This document shows, one piece after another, positions 22,764 through 35,194 of a stretch of DNA of 64,000 nucleotides; the first letter of the stretch is position 1; every line of letters begins with the position of its first letter. Below the pieces are notes generated by a model. That model was not told the origin of the DNA. It searched no databases and saw only the letters and a program-made list of their open reading frames with translations. Both the position numbers and the translations under genes were made by a program. The stretch is taken from contig NC_057817.1 of the NCBI RefSeq assembly GCF_910594005.1, positions 29,737,001-29,801,000 of the forward strand, given 5' to 3'. This DNA is from Cervus elaphus. Its lineage: Eukaryota; Chordata; Mammalia; Artiodactyla; Cervidae.

Positions 22764-22960
22764 GGAAAATGTCTATTTAGCTCCTCTGCCCATTCTTTAA
22801 TCAGGTCATTTGGTTTTTTGTTGCTGAGTTGTATGAATTCTTTATATATTTTGGATATCAACCCCTACTGGATATATCATTGGCAAATATCTTTTCCCAC
22901 TGCTTCCCTTCACAGATCTTGCCTCAGTCACATTATTTTGAATACACCTTAGAAAATTCT
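22764..22960 (-). mobile_element. L1 LINE, antisense (right part)
   Basis: 'ctcctctgcccattctttaa', 'gttgctgagttgtatgaatt' and 'tttggatatcaacccctact' continue the L1 interrupted at 21788/21914. The region 22961-23572 after it has no gene; part resembles old L1 but is too diverged to name. Confidence 0.8.
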
Positions 22961-23572
22961 TGAATGCCAAGAATTTGAAAGATGATAAATGAAAAATACA
23001 AGATTGTATGAAAGAACACTGCACAGCAGGGTGCCCTTGTGGAATTCACTATATTCAAGTGGTGGGACACACTAAAAATGTAAGTAGGCTCAAATAGCAT
23101 TTAGAAAAAGTCACAGATGCTAAGTCCAGGTGAATTAGAAGAGGATCTGAGGCTGTTTATAGACACAGTTCCTAATTTTTCCTTTGTAATAATCTTTATT
23201 TTTTATGACTACAAAATTAATACATGTTCATTATAGAAAGCTTGGGAAATACATTAGTTTGAAAAGAGAAAAGGGCAGTCAGAGAAAGAAACAGAAAAAA
23301 TTAAAAACAAACTGTGAGAGAGATGGAAATCAAGTGCCTGTGTGCATGTACTTGTGACACATTCTTCCTCCTCCCCACCCCACCCCAAGTTCTTCTGATT
23401 TGGATAATTACGGATTGATCAATATTTAATGTTTCCATTGTTAAGACTCAAAACCCTGGTGACCACTGAACTATGTAGTATACAATGATTATTTTCCTTT
23501 CTTGTATATTTTGTTTTTCTTGAGGTTAATCACTGTTGTTGTTAGTTGTTCTTCATTTGCTTATTTTTTTAA

Positions 23573-23780
23573 CAGGTTTTTTTTTTTTTTTTGGCTGCAA
23601 TATGTCTCAGTTGTGGCATTCAGGATCTCCATTTCATCAAGTGGGATCTTTTGTTGTTATCTTGCGTGATTAGTTGCTCGACAGCATGTAGGATCTTAGT
23701 TTCAAGACCAGGGATCCAACCCAGCTCCCCTGCATTGCAAGGCAGATTCTTAACCACTGGATTACCAGGGAAGTCTCCAA
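23573..23780 (-). mobile_element. CHR-type SINE, antisense
   Basis: T-run, 'gcatgtaggatcttagtttc', 'agaccagggatccaacccag', 'ttaaccactggattaccagg', gaagtctcc. The region 23781-24480 after it shows no gene or named repeat. Confidence 0.85.
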
Positions 23781-24479
23781 GTGCTTAGTTTTTATGTTCC
23801 CATTAACAACTTATTTCTTAACTCTCCCCTAAGTGGGTAAACTTTCTCTCAGTATGTTCAAATGTACTAGATGCTCTATCAGTTTCATCTTGTTGAGCCC
23901 CTCTTCTTTCCTGAATATCCTGAATCCTCTAACTTGCATTGGTTACTCTAAAGACCCGCTATACAACTATTATCCAGGAATCTTCCTTCATCCCCATACT
24001 GAGGATTCCCTTCATCACTCTCCTCTGTTAGAAATTTGCAATCTAGATTCTGTGAATTTCTCTTTCTTGGTTTCCTATCTCATTTTGGTGGAAAACATTT
24101 TTCAGTAGTGTCCTGAGAAGTAGTTCTTTGAAGATAACAGTTTTGGCTTCTTGCGAGTCTGGAAATGTCTTCATTCTATCTTCACACTTCATTAATCACT
24201 AGACTGAATATAGAATGAAAGATTGGAAATAACCTTTCCTTCAGAATATTCAAGGCATTGTTTCACTGTCTTCTAGGCTGCCAGTATGGCTGTTGAGAAA
24301 TCCAGTGCTATTATGATCCTTGATCCTTTGCCTGCTTCTTTTGTTTTAATCTTTCTGGAAACATGTAGGATTTCCTCTTTGTCCTCAATGTTTTGAAAAT
24401 GTACCATGTTATGTCTCATTGTGGAACTATTTTTATCTATTATACTCCCAACAGGACTTTCAGGAAATTATATTGATTC

Positions 24480-25660
24480 TCTAATAATTCCTCATATTTT
24501 AAAAACTTTTTATTTTGACACATTTATAGTTGTACCAGAAGTCACAAAAAGGGACAAAAAGGGACAGTGAGGTTCCCCCGTACTCTTCCTTGTTTCCCTC
24601 CATGATAACAACTTATATAATTACATGACACTACTCAAACTGGGAAATCAACATGGGTGCAAAGTGTGTACATAATTCTGTGGCATGTTATCACATAGCT
24701 TCATGAAGCCACCACTATAATCAAGACACAGAACCCTTCCACCATCATACAAATCTCCATTAAGCTACCATGTGATACTCACATCCATGCCGCTATCATC
24801 CCTAACCCTAGCAAGCCCCCACTGATCTGTTTTGCATTTTCTATAATTTTTCCATTTTAAAAATGTTATATAAATGGAACTGTACAGTTTTTACTTTTTT
24901 GAGATTTTTTTTCCCACCCAACATAAAGCTTTAATGTCCACCCAAATTGTTGCATGTATCAGCAGTTCGTTCCTTTTATTGCTGAGTAACAGTCCATGCT
25001 GTAGATGTACTACAGATTGTTTAACCATTCAGTCACTGAAGGGCGTTTGGTTCTTTTCCATTTTTAGCTACAACAAATAAAGCCACTATGAACATTCATG
25101 TAGAGGTTTTACGTGGATACAAGCTTTCATTTCTCTAGGATAAATGCCCAGGAGTGTGATTGCTGGGGTCATAGGGTAAGTACATGTTCATTTTTTTTTT
25201 AAAGAGATTTATTGAGATATAATAATCACACAATTTATCTACTTAACATTTTTTAGTATATTTAAAGGGTGTGAATAAACCATCACTACAATCTAATTTT
25301 AGAACACTTTGTCTCCCTGAAAGAAAAGCTATATCATTCTTCCTCATTCTTCCCAACTCCAGTTGTTGGTTGTTTGTTTTTAAGAACGTGCCTGACTCTT
25401 TTCCAGAGTGGATGTGCCATTTCATGTTCTCACCAACAAATATTTGACAGATCCAGTTTCTCTGCATCCAAAAATTCAAGCGATTGGTGTTGTCAATATG
25501 CTTTTATTTTTCACTGTTCTAATAGATGTATAGGGATAGTTTGTGATGGCCTTTGTTTGCATTGCATTAATGCCTAGTGATGTTTAACATTTTTTCATGT
25601 GTTTATTGGTCTTCAGTGAAATGTTTGCAAATGTTTTTTAGAGCTTCTAGATGTGTCCAT
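24480..25660 (-). mobile_element. Old L1 LINE material, antisense, composite
   Basis: 'tataaatggaactgtacagt', 'attgctgagtaacagtccat', 'caacaaataaagccactatg', 'agagatttattgagatataa' and 'gattggtgttgtcaatatgc' are antisense L1 3'-region phrases. Order and divergence suggest more than one piece. Confidence 0.6.
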
Positions 25661-26854
25661 GAAGTCTCTGAGAAGCAGAGGTCCCCTCCATCCTATTCTT
25701 GACTCACAATGAATTGAAACACGAGGAAGAAATAAATCTTTATTGTGGTAAGCCACTGAGATTGGGGGTTGTTTGTTACAGCACCTAACTGACCCTTACT
25801 AACCTCTGTCTTCAGAGAAACTGACTTTATCTCCTCACCTGAAAGTGAGAGGTTTAGAATCGGTACTCTGTCAGTTGCCTTTCGGCTATAATATTCCATT
25901 TACAAATTGTATGGCCATTATTCCCAAGGGGTTTAAAACTCCATAAGGATTAATAGCAGAATTTCTCAACTATAATAAACAGCAAATTCTCCATTTATAG
26001 ATTGTGTTCCAGAAGTCCAGGTACGAGTCCTTTGTTGGAACATGGTTTCTGCAGTAATATAGATTCAATATTTTAAAATATGTGTAGATTCCCACTTAAC
26101 CCTCAGTTCTGAGGCAGTGAGTGAGGTGGGAGAGCAGGGGCTGAGCAGAGGCTCTGGGGCATGATTACAGAGGGACAGGATGGGATAGGATGGGCTGGAC
26201 CACGGGCCAGGATGTCAGTGGCACAAGCTTCCTTGGGAGGCGATAGATGCCATTATACATGTGAATGATTCCTAACTTGGATATTTCCAGTTCTACATAT
26301 ACTATTTCATTTTAACTGTGCTAGGATACATATTCTGTGCAGGGCAAAGATGGATTTACTATGGAACTAATGAAACTCAACCTTCAGGGTCCTCACTCAT
26401 ACCAAGGACCCTTCCAAGGCCCTTGTATTCACAAGATCATTTGATTTTATAAAATTTGAAACAGTTACTATTGTAGCTGATTAATGGCAGTTGATTAAGA
26501 CAGCTATCTCCACTTTGATTTCCCCTCCTTCACACTTTCTCTTGTGTTACACAACACTGAAATGGCCACAGACTTTCCTGGAATCCAGCTAAGAAAAGTT
26601 TAGCTGGGGATACACTCCAGTTTGGGATCTAGTCACATAATTTACAGTCACTTCTATTTATAGTTGATCTATTATGGCTATGACCTGCTGCCCAGATGAA
26701 GGAGTAGTTCCAGGAATCTCTTATCCACCCATAACTCTGACTCACCTGAAGTTGTGACCTGAGGGTGCAAGACCAGAGGTCAAGTCAAGATCTAAACGTG
26801 ACCTACTGCACTTGGTACCGGAAGTGTGTGGGAGTAGAAGAAACTCAAGTTGAG
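25661..26854. other. Non-coding stretch before L1
   Basis: No gene. 'tattgtggtaagccactgag' with 'gttgtttgttacagcaccta' (about 25740-25790) resembles the 3' end of an old LTR-type repeat. The rest is unassigned. Confidence 0.4.
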
Positions 26855-26863
26855 AATGTATGA

Positions 26864-27288
26864 CGTCAAAGTCAGACAAAGACAAATATCATATGATATT
26901 GCTTATATATGGAATCTAAAAAAAATGGTACACATGAACCTATTTACAAAACAGAAATAGAGTCACAGATACAGAAAACAAATTTGTGGTTACCAAGGGA
27001 GAGAGGGGGAGGGATAAACTGGGAGACTGGGGTTGACATATACATACCAGTACATATAAATTATATAACTAATAAGAACTATTGTATAACACAGGGAACT
27101 CTACTCAATGCTCTGTAATGACTTATATGGAAAAAGAATCTAAAAAAGAGTGGATATACGTATAACTGATTTAATTCTCTGTTCAGCAGAAAGTAGCACA
27201 TTATAAATCAACTATACTCCAATAAAAATTAATTAAAAAGAATATATACTAGAAAAATAAACACATTTTAAAAAAAGAAAGAAAAGAA
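26864..27288 (+). mobile_element. L1 3' end with 9-bp target-site duplication
   Basis: 'gatattgcttatatatggaa', 'cagaaatagagtcacagata', 'tataacacagggaactctac' and 'atcaactatactccaataaa' form the ruminant L1 3' UTR, followed by an A-rich tail. The flanks aatgtatga (26855-26863 and 27289-27297) are perfect. Confidence 0.9.
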
Positions 27289-27297
27289 AATGTATGA

Positions 27298-27909
27298 AGC
27301 TAGTCTGAAGAAAACTCTATTCTTCATCTATATAAAAATACAAGCAAAAAAAAAAAATACAAGCAGAAGACTCTGTCCTTATTGATTTCATTCAAAACAA
27401 GTTTTGTTATGTCATCAGTATACTCCATAACACAGCACATAGTATTATAAATGTACCATGCATTCTTTTCTCTCTTTTACAGGAACTGTTCAAAATATGA
27501 TTTATCAAAACTTCCATCTTTACAGTTTTTGATGACACAAATTACTAGTACCAATACACATAATAAAATAACTCAAATACACCATTTGTAACGAGGTTTT
27601 CAAAGATGAACTAGCCAGTAAGCGTAGTCAATTTGAAGAATAGATCTAAGATTAATCCCTGCACAAGAAAATTTGAAAAGCTCTGAAATCATATAGCTTC
27701 CTAGATGAAAGAAACTTAATCAAGTTTTTTTTCCCAATTTGATAACAAACCTAAACATTTACATGACATTGCCAATAATAAATCATGACCTTGAAAGAAA
27801 TTTTTCTAAATGATCAAATAATAAAAAGACAAATTTTATCTGCCAAGCTAAGAAAAGACTAAATCATCTTTCTATTCCTTTTAGTAAAATGCTATTATCA
27901 AATTGTTAT
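27298..27909. other. AT-rich unassigned stretch
   Basis: No gene. It contains a poly-A micro-insertion candidate at 27347-27352. The rest has no recognisable feature. Confidence 0.5.
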
Positions 27910-28040
27910 CATTTGAAAGTGTTAGTCACTCAGTCATGTCCAACTCTTTGTCACCCCATGGACTGTATAGCCCACCAGACTCCTCTATCCATGGGATTTC
28001 CCAGGCAAGAATACTGGAGTGGGTTAACGTTTCCTTTTCA
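27910..28040 (-). mobile_element. Bov-tA type SINE, truncated
   Basis: 'gttagtcactcagtcatgtc', 'ccatggactgtatagcccac' and 'gaatactggagtgggttaac', reverse orientation. Confidence 0.85.
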
Positions 28041-28277
28041 AATTATCATATGAAGAAGCTATCAAAGCATATACAGCCAAAAAATGTAAGAAAAAAGTAA
28101 TATTCAAGTATGACTGGCATTTGATTCATCCAACTATAATGGGAATTTTTGTGATGTTTGTAGTATTTTTCAGATTTTTAAAAATTATAATTTGTTGTGA
28201 TTTATTTTCTCATTGTAAATAAATATTCACATTCACACCTATCTTTACGTTTGTAATTTTTCTTTAAAAACTACATG

Positions 28278-28535
28278 CACCCGTGTGTGTGCAAGCTCAG
28301 TTGTGTCCAACTCTTTGCGACCCTGTGGACTATAGACTGTGAGGGTCTTCTGTTTATGGGATTTTCCAGGCAAGAATACTGGAGTGGGTTGCCATTTCCA
28401 CCTCCAGGCAATCTTCCCGACCCAGAGATCAAACCTTCATCTTCTGGTCTCCTCATTGCAGCAGATTCTTTGAATCTGTGAATTCTAAAGAATCAGTGGC
28501 AGATTCTTTACCACTGAGCCATCAGGGAATTATGT
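28278..28535 (-). mobile_element. Bov-tA type SINE
   Basis: 'gctcagttgtgtccaactct', 'tactggagtgggttgccatt' and 'ctttaccactgagccatcag'. Near the tRNA-like end a segment containing cagattcttt occurs twice (28461 and 28501), suggesting a small internal duplication. Confidence 0.88.
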
Positions 28536-28631
28536 CACCAAACCCACCCCTACAATTGTGTAAACATCAGGCTCCACAAAATCTAGCCAAATACAGCACA
28601 GAGCATGCTCTTAGGTGCTATCACAGCTATT

Positions 28632-28830
28632 TCCCTGATGCTGGGAAAGACTGAGGCAGGAGAAGGGTGTGGCAGAGGATGAGATGGTTAGATAGCACCA
28701 CTGACTCGATGGACATGATTTTGAGCAAACTCCAGGAGATAGCGGAGGACAGAGGAGCCTGGCGTGCTGCAGTCCATGGGGTCACAAAGAGTAGGACACG
28801 ACTTAGTGACTGAACAACAACAGCTATTTG
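28632..28830 (+). mobile_element. BovB LINE 3' end
   Basis: 'ccctgatgctgggaaagact', 'gaggatgagatggttagata' and 'cgtgctgcagtccatggggt' to gaacaacaacag. The region 28831-29970 has no gene; an open frame at 28896-29192 has no protein family signature. Confidence 0.9.
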
Positions 28831-29990
28831 AGGGCTGATTACTCAGGCTCAGGTTGAGTATTGTCAGGTCACTCAGGCTGACTGGGCTCTGAAAAATGAG
28901 GATAGGTTCAAAAAGTGCGCAGAGTGAGTCCAATTCAAATGTCTGTGGGCTCACTTCTGAGGCATTTCAGGTCCCCAGTAACATTACCAGGCCACTTCTG
29001 TCTTTGCTTCCCGGGGGGCCTCCCATTCACCACCTAGGACTGTTGCCTATTTTTTTTACAGGTGAACAATGTTTTGAAAACTCAAAAGCCATGCCCATGT
29101 CCTTAATGAAATTAAACTCTTTACTGGTAAATATATATACACTGTGTCTAAACAAGCAAACAACAGAAAAAATGCTTACAGAGAAAAGGTGATTCCTGCT
29201 CTTTGAAAATTAAGGATTGTCAAGTTTGTGCTAGCGTCATCTAGTGACAAAAAGGGGTAATCTCAGCTTACCAAAATCCGTGGAACACTGGGGAGAGAAA
29301 TGGTGTTGCTGCTGTCCTCCAATGCCATCTTTTTTCTAGAAGAATATTGTGGTTAACTCAATTCCACCATGACTTTTGGTCATTAACTTATGTCCCCTCT
29401 ATCTGATACATCAGACAGAGATGAAAATGTGAAGTAAAAATTGAGAGGAAAAGGGACAGGGCCTATTTTAATCTCTGACAGCACTTTCCGGCACTGTCTG
29501 CAGAAGTCATGCTTCAGTCCTAGGAAGAAATTCAGCATATCACTGGCTTCATGAAGCTGGAGGCCTCTTTCAGATGCCTGGCCAGGTGGGCAGAAGTCAC
29601 ACCAGCTTTTCAGACCCCTGGCTGAACCTGTTGTATATTCTGAGCCATCCTGGCTGCTGACTTGAACCCACTACCTAGGCGAACGCCTCATCCAGCCCCG
29701 CTCCCACCCAGCTTCTCACCAGCTCTGTTTTTTTCTTATCTTTGGTTCAGCCATATTTTGCCTAGCTCCATTCCACCAGGTCTGTTTCAGTTCAGTTCCT
29801 TCCTTTCTTCCTTTTCAGTTTTCCCAAAACAGACCTGGCTTTTGTTGCCTACTTGCATCCTCTATGGAATTTGGGTTTATTTCATTGCAGAAAGAATACT
29901 TAACAAAAGCAGAACCTAGCAGAGGTCGCCAAGAGTGGAATACGACTGAGAGACTAACCCACATCATACCGCATTAAACCAGGTTTTTAA

Positions 29991-30170
29991 AAATATTTTA
30001 TTTCATTTTTGTTTTTGTTTTATTTTTATTTAAAGACTCAATTTCATTTTAATTTTTTGGCCACACCACGTGGCATATAGGATCTTAGTTCTCTGACCAG
30101 GGATTGAAACCACACCCTCTGCACTGGAAGCATGGAGCCTTAACCACTGGACCCACCAGGGAAGTCCCTG
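29991..30170 (-). mobile_element. CHR-type SINE, antisense
   Basis: 'ttttttggccacaccacgtg', 'ttctctgaccagggattgaa' and 'cactggacccaccagggaag'. The flanks aaaccaggtttttaa (29976-29990) and aaaccggtttttaa (30171-30184) are near-identical; the insertion is in antisense L1. Confidence 0.87.
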
Positions 30171-30411
30171 AAACCGGTTTTTAAGTGTACAGTACAGTAT
30201 TGTTATCTATAGACACAATTTTGTACAATAGATATCTAGAACTTATTCATTTTGCATACCTCAAACTTTATACCAGTGACTAGCCACTCCCCCTTTCCCT
30301 CACCCCAGCCCTTGGCAACTACCATACTATGGGTTTGATTTTGGATACCTTATGTAGGTGGAATCATGCCGTAATTGTCCTTCTGTGCCTGGCTTATTTC
30401 ACTTAGCATAA

Positions 30412-30762
30412 TATCTTCTTCAGAGTCCCTTGAGCTGCAAGGAGATCAAACCAGTCAATCCTAAAGGAAGTCAACCCTGAATATTCATTTGAAGGACTGA
30501 AGCTGAAGCACCAATCTTTTGGCCACCTGATGTGAAGAACTGACTCATTAGAAAAGACCCTGATGCTGGGAAAGATTGAAGGTAAAAGAAGAAAGGGGAG
30601 GCAAAGGATGAGATTGTTATATAGCATTACTGACTCAACCAACATGATTTGAGCAAACTCCAGGAGATAGTGAAGGACAGAGGAGCCCAGTGTGCTGCAG
30701 TTCACGGGGGTCTCAAAGAGTTGGACACAACTTAGCAACTCAACAACAACAACAACAGAATG
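30412..30762 (+). mobile_element. BovB LINE 3' fragment
   Basis: 'caaaccagtcaatcctaaag', 'ccctgatgctgggaaagatt' and a (caa)n tail, inserted in antisense L1. Confidence 0.9.
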
Positions 30763-31352
30763 TCCTCAAGGTTCATCCCTTTTGTCACATACGGTAGGGC
30801 TTCCTTCTTTTTTAAGATCAATAATATTCTATTGTATGTATATTAACATTTCTTTTATCTATTAATCTGTAGATGGACATGCAAGTCATTTCCATATCTT
30901 GGCTATTGTGAATAGTGTCACAATGAGACTGTGAGCACTAATATCTCTCCAAGATCCTGATTTCAATTCTTTTGGATAAATACCCAGAAATGGGATTGTG
31001 GGCATCATGTGGTAGTTTCATTTTTAATTTTTTGAGGAACATCCATACTGTTTGTCATGGAGACTGCACCATTTTACATTTCCACCAACAATGCACAAGC
31101 ATTCCACTTTCTCCACATCTTTGCCAATAGCTCTTGTCTTTTGTTTTTGTTCTCAAAATAGCCACCCTAAATAGTTGTGAGACGATATCTCATTGTGGTT
31201 TTCATATGCATTTCCCTGATGACTAGTTAACCATCTTTTCATATACCTGTTGGCCATTTGTATGTCCTCCTCTGGAAAAAATGTCTGTTCAAGTCCTTTG
31301 CCCATTTAAAAAATCAAGTTACTCAGTTTTTATTTTTTTGGTTTTGATTTGT

Positions 31353-32834
31353 TCAGTTCAGTTCAGTCACTCAGTCGTGTCCCACTCTTTGAGACCCCAT
31401 GAACCGCAGCACGCCAGGCCTCCCTGTCCGTCACCAACTCCCGGAGTTTACTCAAACTCATGTTCGTTGAGTCGGTGATGCCATCCAACCATCTCATCCT
31501 CTGTCTTCCCCTTCTGCTCCTGCCTTCAATCTTTCCCAGCATCAGGGTCTTTTCAAATGAGTTTGTTCTTTGCATCAGGTGGCCAAAGTATGGGAGTTTC
31601 AGCTTCAACATCAGTCCTTCCAATGAACATTCAGGACTGATTTCCTTTAGGATGGACTGGCTGGATCTCCTTGCTGTCCAAGGGACTCCCAAGAGTCTTC
31701 TCCAACATCACAGTTCAAAAGCATCAATTCTCTGGTGCTCAGCTTTCTTTATAGTCCAACTCTCACATCCATACATGACTGCTGGAAAAACCATAGCCTT
31801 GACTAGATGGACCTTTGTTGGCAAAGTAATATCTCTGCTTTTTAATATGTTGTCTAGGTTTGTCCTAACTTTTCTTCCAAGGAGTAAGCGTCTTTTAATT
31901 TCATGGCTGCAGCTACCATGTGCAGTGATTTTGGAGCCCCCCAAAATAAAGTCTGCTACTGTTTCCAGTAGAAACATCTATTTGTTCTCCATCTATTTGC
32001 CGTGGAGTGATGGGACTGGATGCCATAGTCTTAGTTTTCTGAAAGTTGAGTTTTAAGCCAACTTTTTCACTCTCCTCCTTCACTTTCATCAAGAGGCTCT
32101 TTAGTTCTTCTTCACTTTCTGCCATAAGAGGGACGTCATCTGCATATCTGAGGTTATTGAGATTTCTCCCGGAAATCTTGATTCCAGCTTGTGTTTCATC
32201 CAGTCCAGTGTTTCTCATGACATACTCTGCATATCAGTTAAATAAGCAAGGTGACAACACACAGCCTTGATGTACTCCTTTCCTGATTTGGAACAAGTCT
32301 GTTGTTCCTTGTCCAGTTCTAACTGTTGCTTCCTGACCTGTACACAGATTTCTCAAGAGGCAGGTCAGGTGGACTAGTATTCCCATCTCTTTAAGAATTT
32401 TCCACAGTTTGTTGTGATCCACACAGTCAAAGGCTTTCGCATAGTCAATACAGCAGATATAGATGTTTTTCTGGAACACTCTTGCTTTTTTGATGATCCA
32501 GTGGATGTTGGAAATTTGATCTCTGGTTCCTCTGTCTTTTCTAAAACCAGCTTGAACATCTGGAAGTTCTTGGTTCACGTACTATTTAAGCCTGGCTTGG
32601 AGAATTTTGAGCATTACTTTACTAGCGTGTGAGATGAGTGCAATTGTGCGGTAGTTTGAGCATTCTTTGGTATTGCCTTTCTTTGGGATTGGAATGAAAA
32701 CTGCCCTTTTCCAGTCCTGTGGCCACTGCTGAGCTTTCCAAATTTGCTGGCATATTGAGTGCAGCACTTTCACAGCGTTATCTTTTAGGATTTGAAATGG
32801 CTCAACTGGAATTCCATCACCTCCACTAGCTTTG
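31353..32834 (-). mobile_element. BovB LINE, 1.48 kb, antisense, with reverse-transcriptase motifs
   Basis: Reads 5' to 3' on the minus strand. Open pieces carry RT landmarks in order: motif A KAFDCVDHNKLW (Asp codon near 32427), VHQGCVLSPCLFN, motif C NNLRYADD (YADD 32135-32146), then [15 protein letters not shown] and the 3' end. The frame is broken between pieces, so no full polymerase is made, and the endonuclease is absent (5' truncation). Perfect 10-bp flanks tttgatttgt (31343-31352 and 32835-32844) fix both ends inside an older L1. Confidence 0.95.
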
Positions 32835-33304
32835 TTTGATTTGTAGGAGTTCCTTAGATATTTTAGAAATTAATCCCTTATCAGATAAATAGCTTGGGAA
32901 ATATTTTCCCCCACTTTGTAAGTTACCTTTTCAATGTTAATGGTTTCTGTTGCTGTGTAGAAGTTTTTAATTTGATATAGCTCCATTTGTCTATTTTTGC
33001 TTTTGTTGTCTGTGCTCTTGACATCATATCTATGAAATCATTACCAAAATCAGTCTTGAAGTCTTTCCCCTGTGATTTTTTTTCTTGCTGTTGTATTTTC
33101 AGGTCTTACATTTAAGTCCTTAGCCCATTTTGAGTTGATTTTTGTGTAAGGATCCACTTTCATCTTTTTGCATATGGATATCCAGTTTTCCCAATATCAT
33201 TTGTTAATACGGAGTTTCCATTCAACAAATACTTATTAAGCATCTTTGGGCCAGGCATTATGGTAGGCATAGGAGAAAGGGAAAGATATATCCACCTGCA
33301 AGGA

Positions 33305-35185
33305 GAGATAAGAAAGCATTCTTAAGTAAGCAATGCAAACAGAGGAAAACAACAGAATGGGAAAGACTAGAGATCTCTTCAAGAAAATTAGAGATAACAA
33401 GGGAACATTTCATGCAAATATGGGCACAATAAAGGACAGAAATGGTAAGGACCTAACAGAAGTAGAAGAGATTAAGAAGAGGTAGCAAGAATACACAGAA
33501 GATGGCTGATTCATGTCAATGTATGACAAAAACCACTACAGTATTGTAAAGTAATTAGCCTCCAACTAATAAAAATAAATGGAAAAAAAAAAAGAATTAA
33601 GTGAGACCAAAAAAAAAAAGAATACACAGAAGAACTGTACCAAAAAAAGGTCTTAATAACCTGGATAACCATAATGCTGCAGTCACTCACCTAGAGCCAG
33701 ACATCCTGGAGTGTGAAGTCAAGTTTGCCTTAAGAAGCATTACTACAAACAAAGCTAGTGGAGGTGATGGAACCCCAGCTGAGCTATTTCAAATCCTAAA
33801 AGATTTAATCCTGTTAAAGTGCTGCATTCCATATGTCAGCACACTTGGAAAACTAAGCAGTGGCCACAGGACTGGAAAAGGTCAGTTTTTATTCCAATCC
33901 CAAAGAAGGGTAACGCCAAAGAATGTTCAAAATACCATACAGTTGCACTCATTTCACATGCTAGCAAGATTATGTTCAAAATCCTCCAAGCTAGGGTTCA
34001 GCAATACACGAACCAAGAACTTACAGATACACAAGCTGGATTTAGAAAAGGCAGAAGAACCAGAGATCAAATTGCCAACATCCACTGGATCATAGAAAAA
34101 GCAACAGAATTCCAGAAAAACATCTACTTCTGCTTCATTGACTACACTAAAGCCTTTGACTGTGTGGATCACAACAAACTGTGAAAAATTCTTAAAGAGT
34201 TGGGAATACCAGACCACCTTACCTCCCTCCTGAGAAACCTGTATGCAGGTCAAGAAGCAACAGTTAGAACCAGACATGGAAAAACAGACTGGTTCAAAAT
34301 TGGGAAAGAAGTACATCAAGGCTGTATATTGCCACCCTGATTATTTAACTTATATGCAGAGTACATCATATGAAATGCCAGGCTGGATGAATCACAAGCT
34401 GGAATCAAGATTGCTGGCAGAAATAACAATAACCTCAGATATGCAGATGACACCACCCTAATGGCAGAAAACAAAGAGGAACTAAAGAGTCTTTTGATGA
34501 AAGGTGAAAAAGCTGGCTTAAAACTCAACATACAAAAAACTAAGATCATGGATCCAGTCCCATCACCTCATGGCAAACAGATGGGGAAACAATGGAAACA
34601 GTGACAGACTATTTTCTTGGGCTCCAAAATCACTGCAGATGGTGACTGCAGCTATGAAATTAAAAGACGCTTGCTCCTTGAAAGAAAAGCTATGACAAAC
34701 GTAGACAATACATTGGCTGATGAAGATCCGTATACTCAAAGCTATGGTTTTTCCAGTAGTCATGCACAGGTGTGAGAGTTGGACCATAAAGAAGGCTGAG
34801 CACTGAAGAATTGATGCTTTTGAACTGTGGTGTTGGGGAAGACTCTTGAGAGTCCCTTGGACAGCAAGGAGATCAAACCAGTCAATCCTAAAGGAAATCA
34901 GTCCAGAATATTCATTGGAAGGACTGATGCTAAAGCTGAAGCCTCAATATTTTGGCCACCTGATGCAAAGAGCCAATTCATTGGAAAAGACCCTGATGCT
35001 GGGGAAGATTGAGGGCAGGAGGAGAAGAAGGCAACAGAGGATGAGATGGTTGGATGGCATCATCCACTCAATGGACATGAGTTTGAGCAAATTCAGGGAG
35101 ATTGTGAAGGACAGGGAAGCCTGGCATGTGGCAGTCCATGGGGTCACAAAGAGTACAACACGAGTGAGCAACTGAACAACAAGAG
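33305..35185 (+). mobile_element. BovB LINE, about 1.77 kb plus insert, sense
   Basis: The longest BovB copy here. It starts at 'gcaatgcaaacagaggaaaa', passes the thumb/palm (ASGGDGTPAE, FRKGRRTRDQIANIHWI, motif A DYTKAFDCVDHNKL) and YADD at 34440-34451, and ends at 'cacaaagagtacaacacgag' and an acaacaag tail. It is disabled: TGG after NKL is TGA at 34182-34184, and frames shift around 33900-34200. A 115-bp L1 tail (33503-33617) splits its 5' part. Confidence 0.93.
33503..33617 (+). mobile_element. L1 3'-end micro-insertion inside BovB
   Basis: 'gattcatgtcaatgtatgac', 'gtaattagcctccaactaat' and 'aaaaataaatgg' with A-runs is a ruminant L1 3' end. Perfect 16-bp flanks aagaatacacagaaga (33487-33502 and 33618-33633). 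The A-tail is interrupted by ttaagtgagacc. Confidence 0.93.
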
Positions 35186-35194
35186 GATTCAGGC

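Larger units (their letters stand above)
30171..33210 (-). mobile_element. L1 LINE, antisense, host of two BovB insertions
   Basis: Antisense L1 segments at 30171-30411, 30763-31352 and 32835-33210 read as one element: gtgtacagtacagtattgtt, 'tggataaatacccagaaatg', 'caccaacaatgcacaagcat', 'ttagatattttagaaattaa', gctgtgtagaagtttttaat. They are split by BovB copies at 30412-30762 (sense) and 31353-32834 (antisense). Confidence 0.85.

Noticed and set aside
31460..32056. 198-codon + strand open frame
   Set aside because: It is the antisense shadow of the BovB reverse-transcriptase region.
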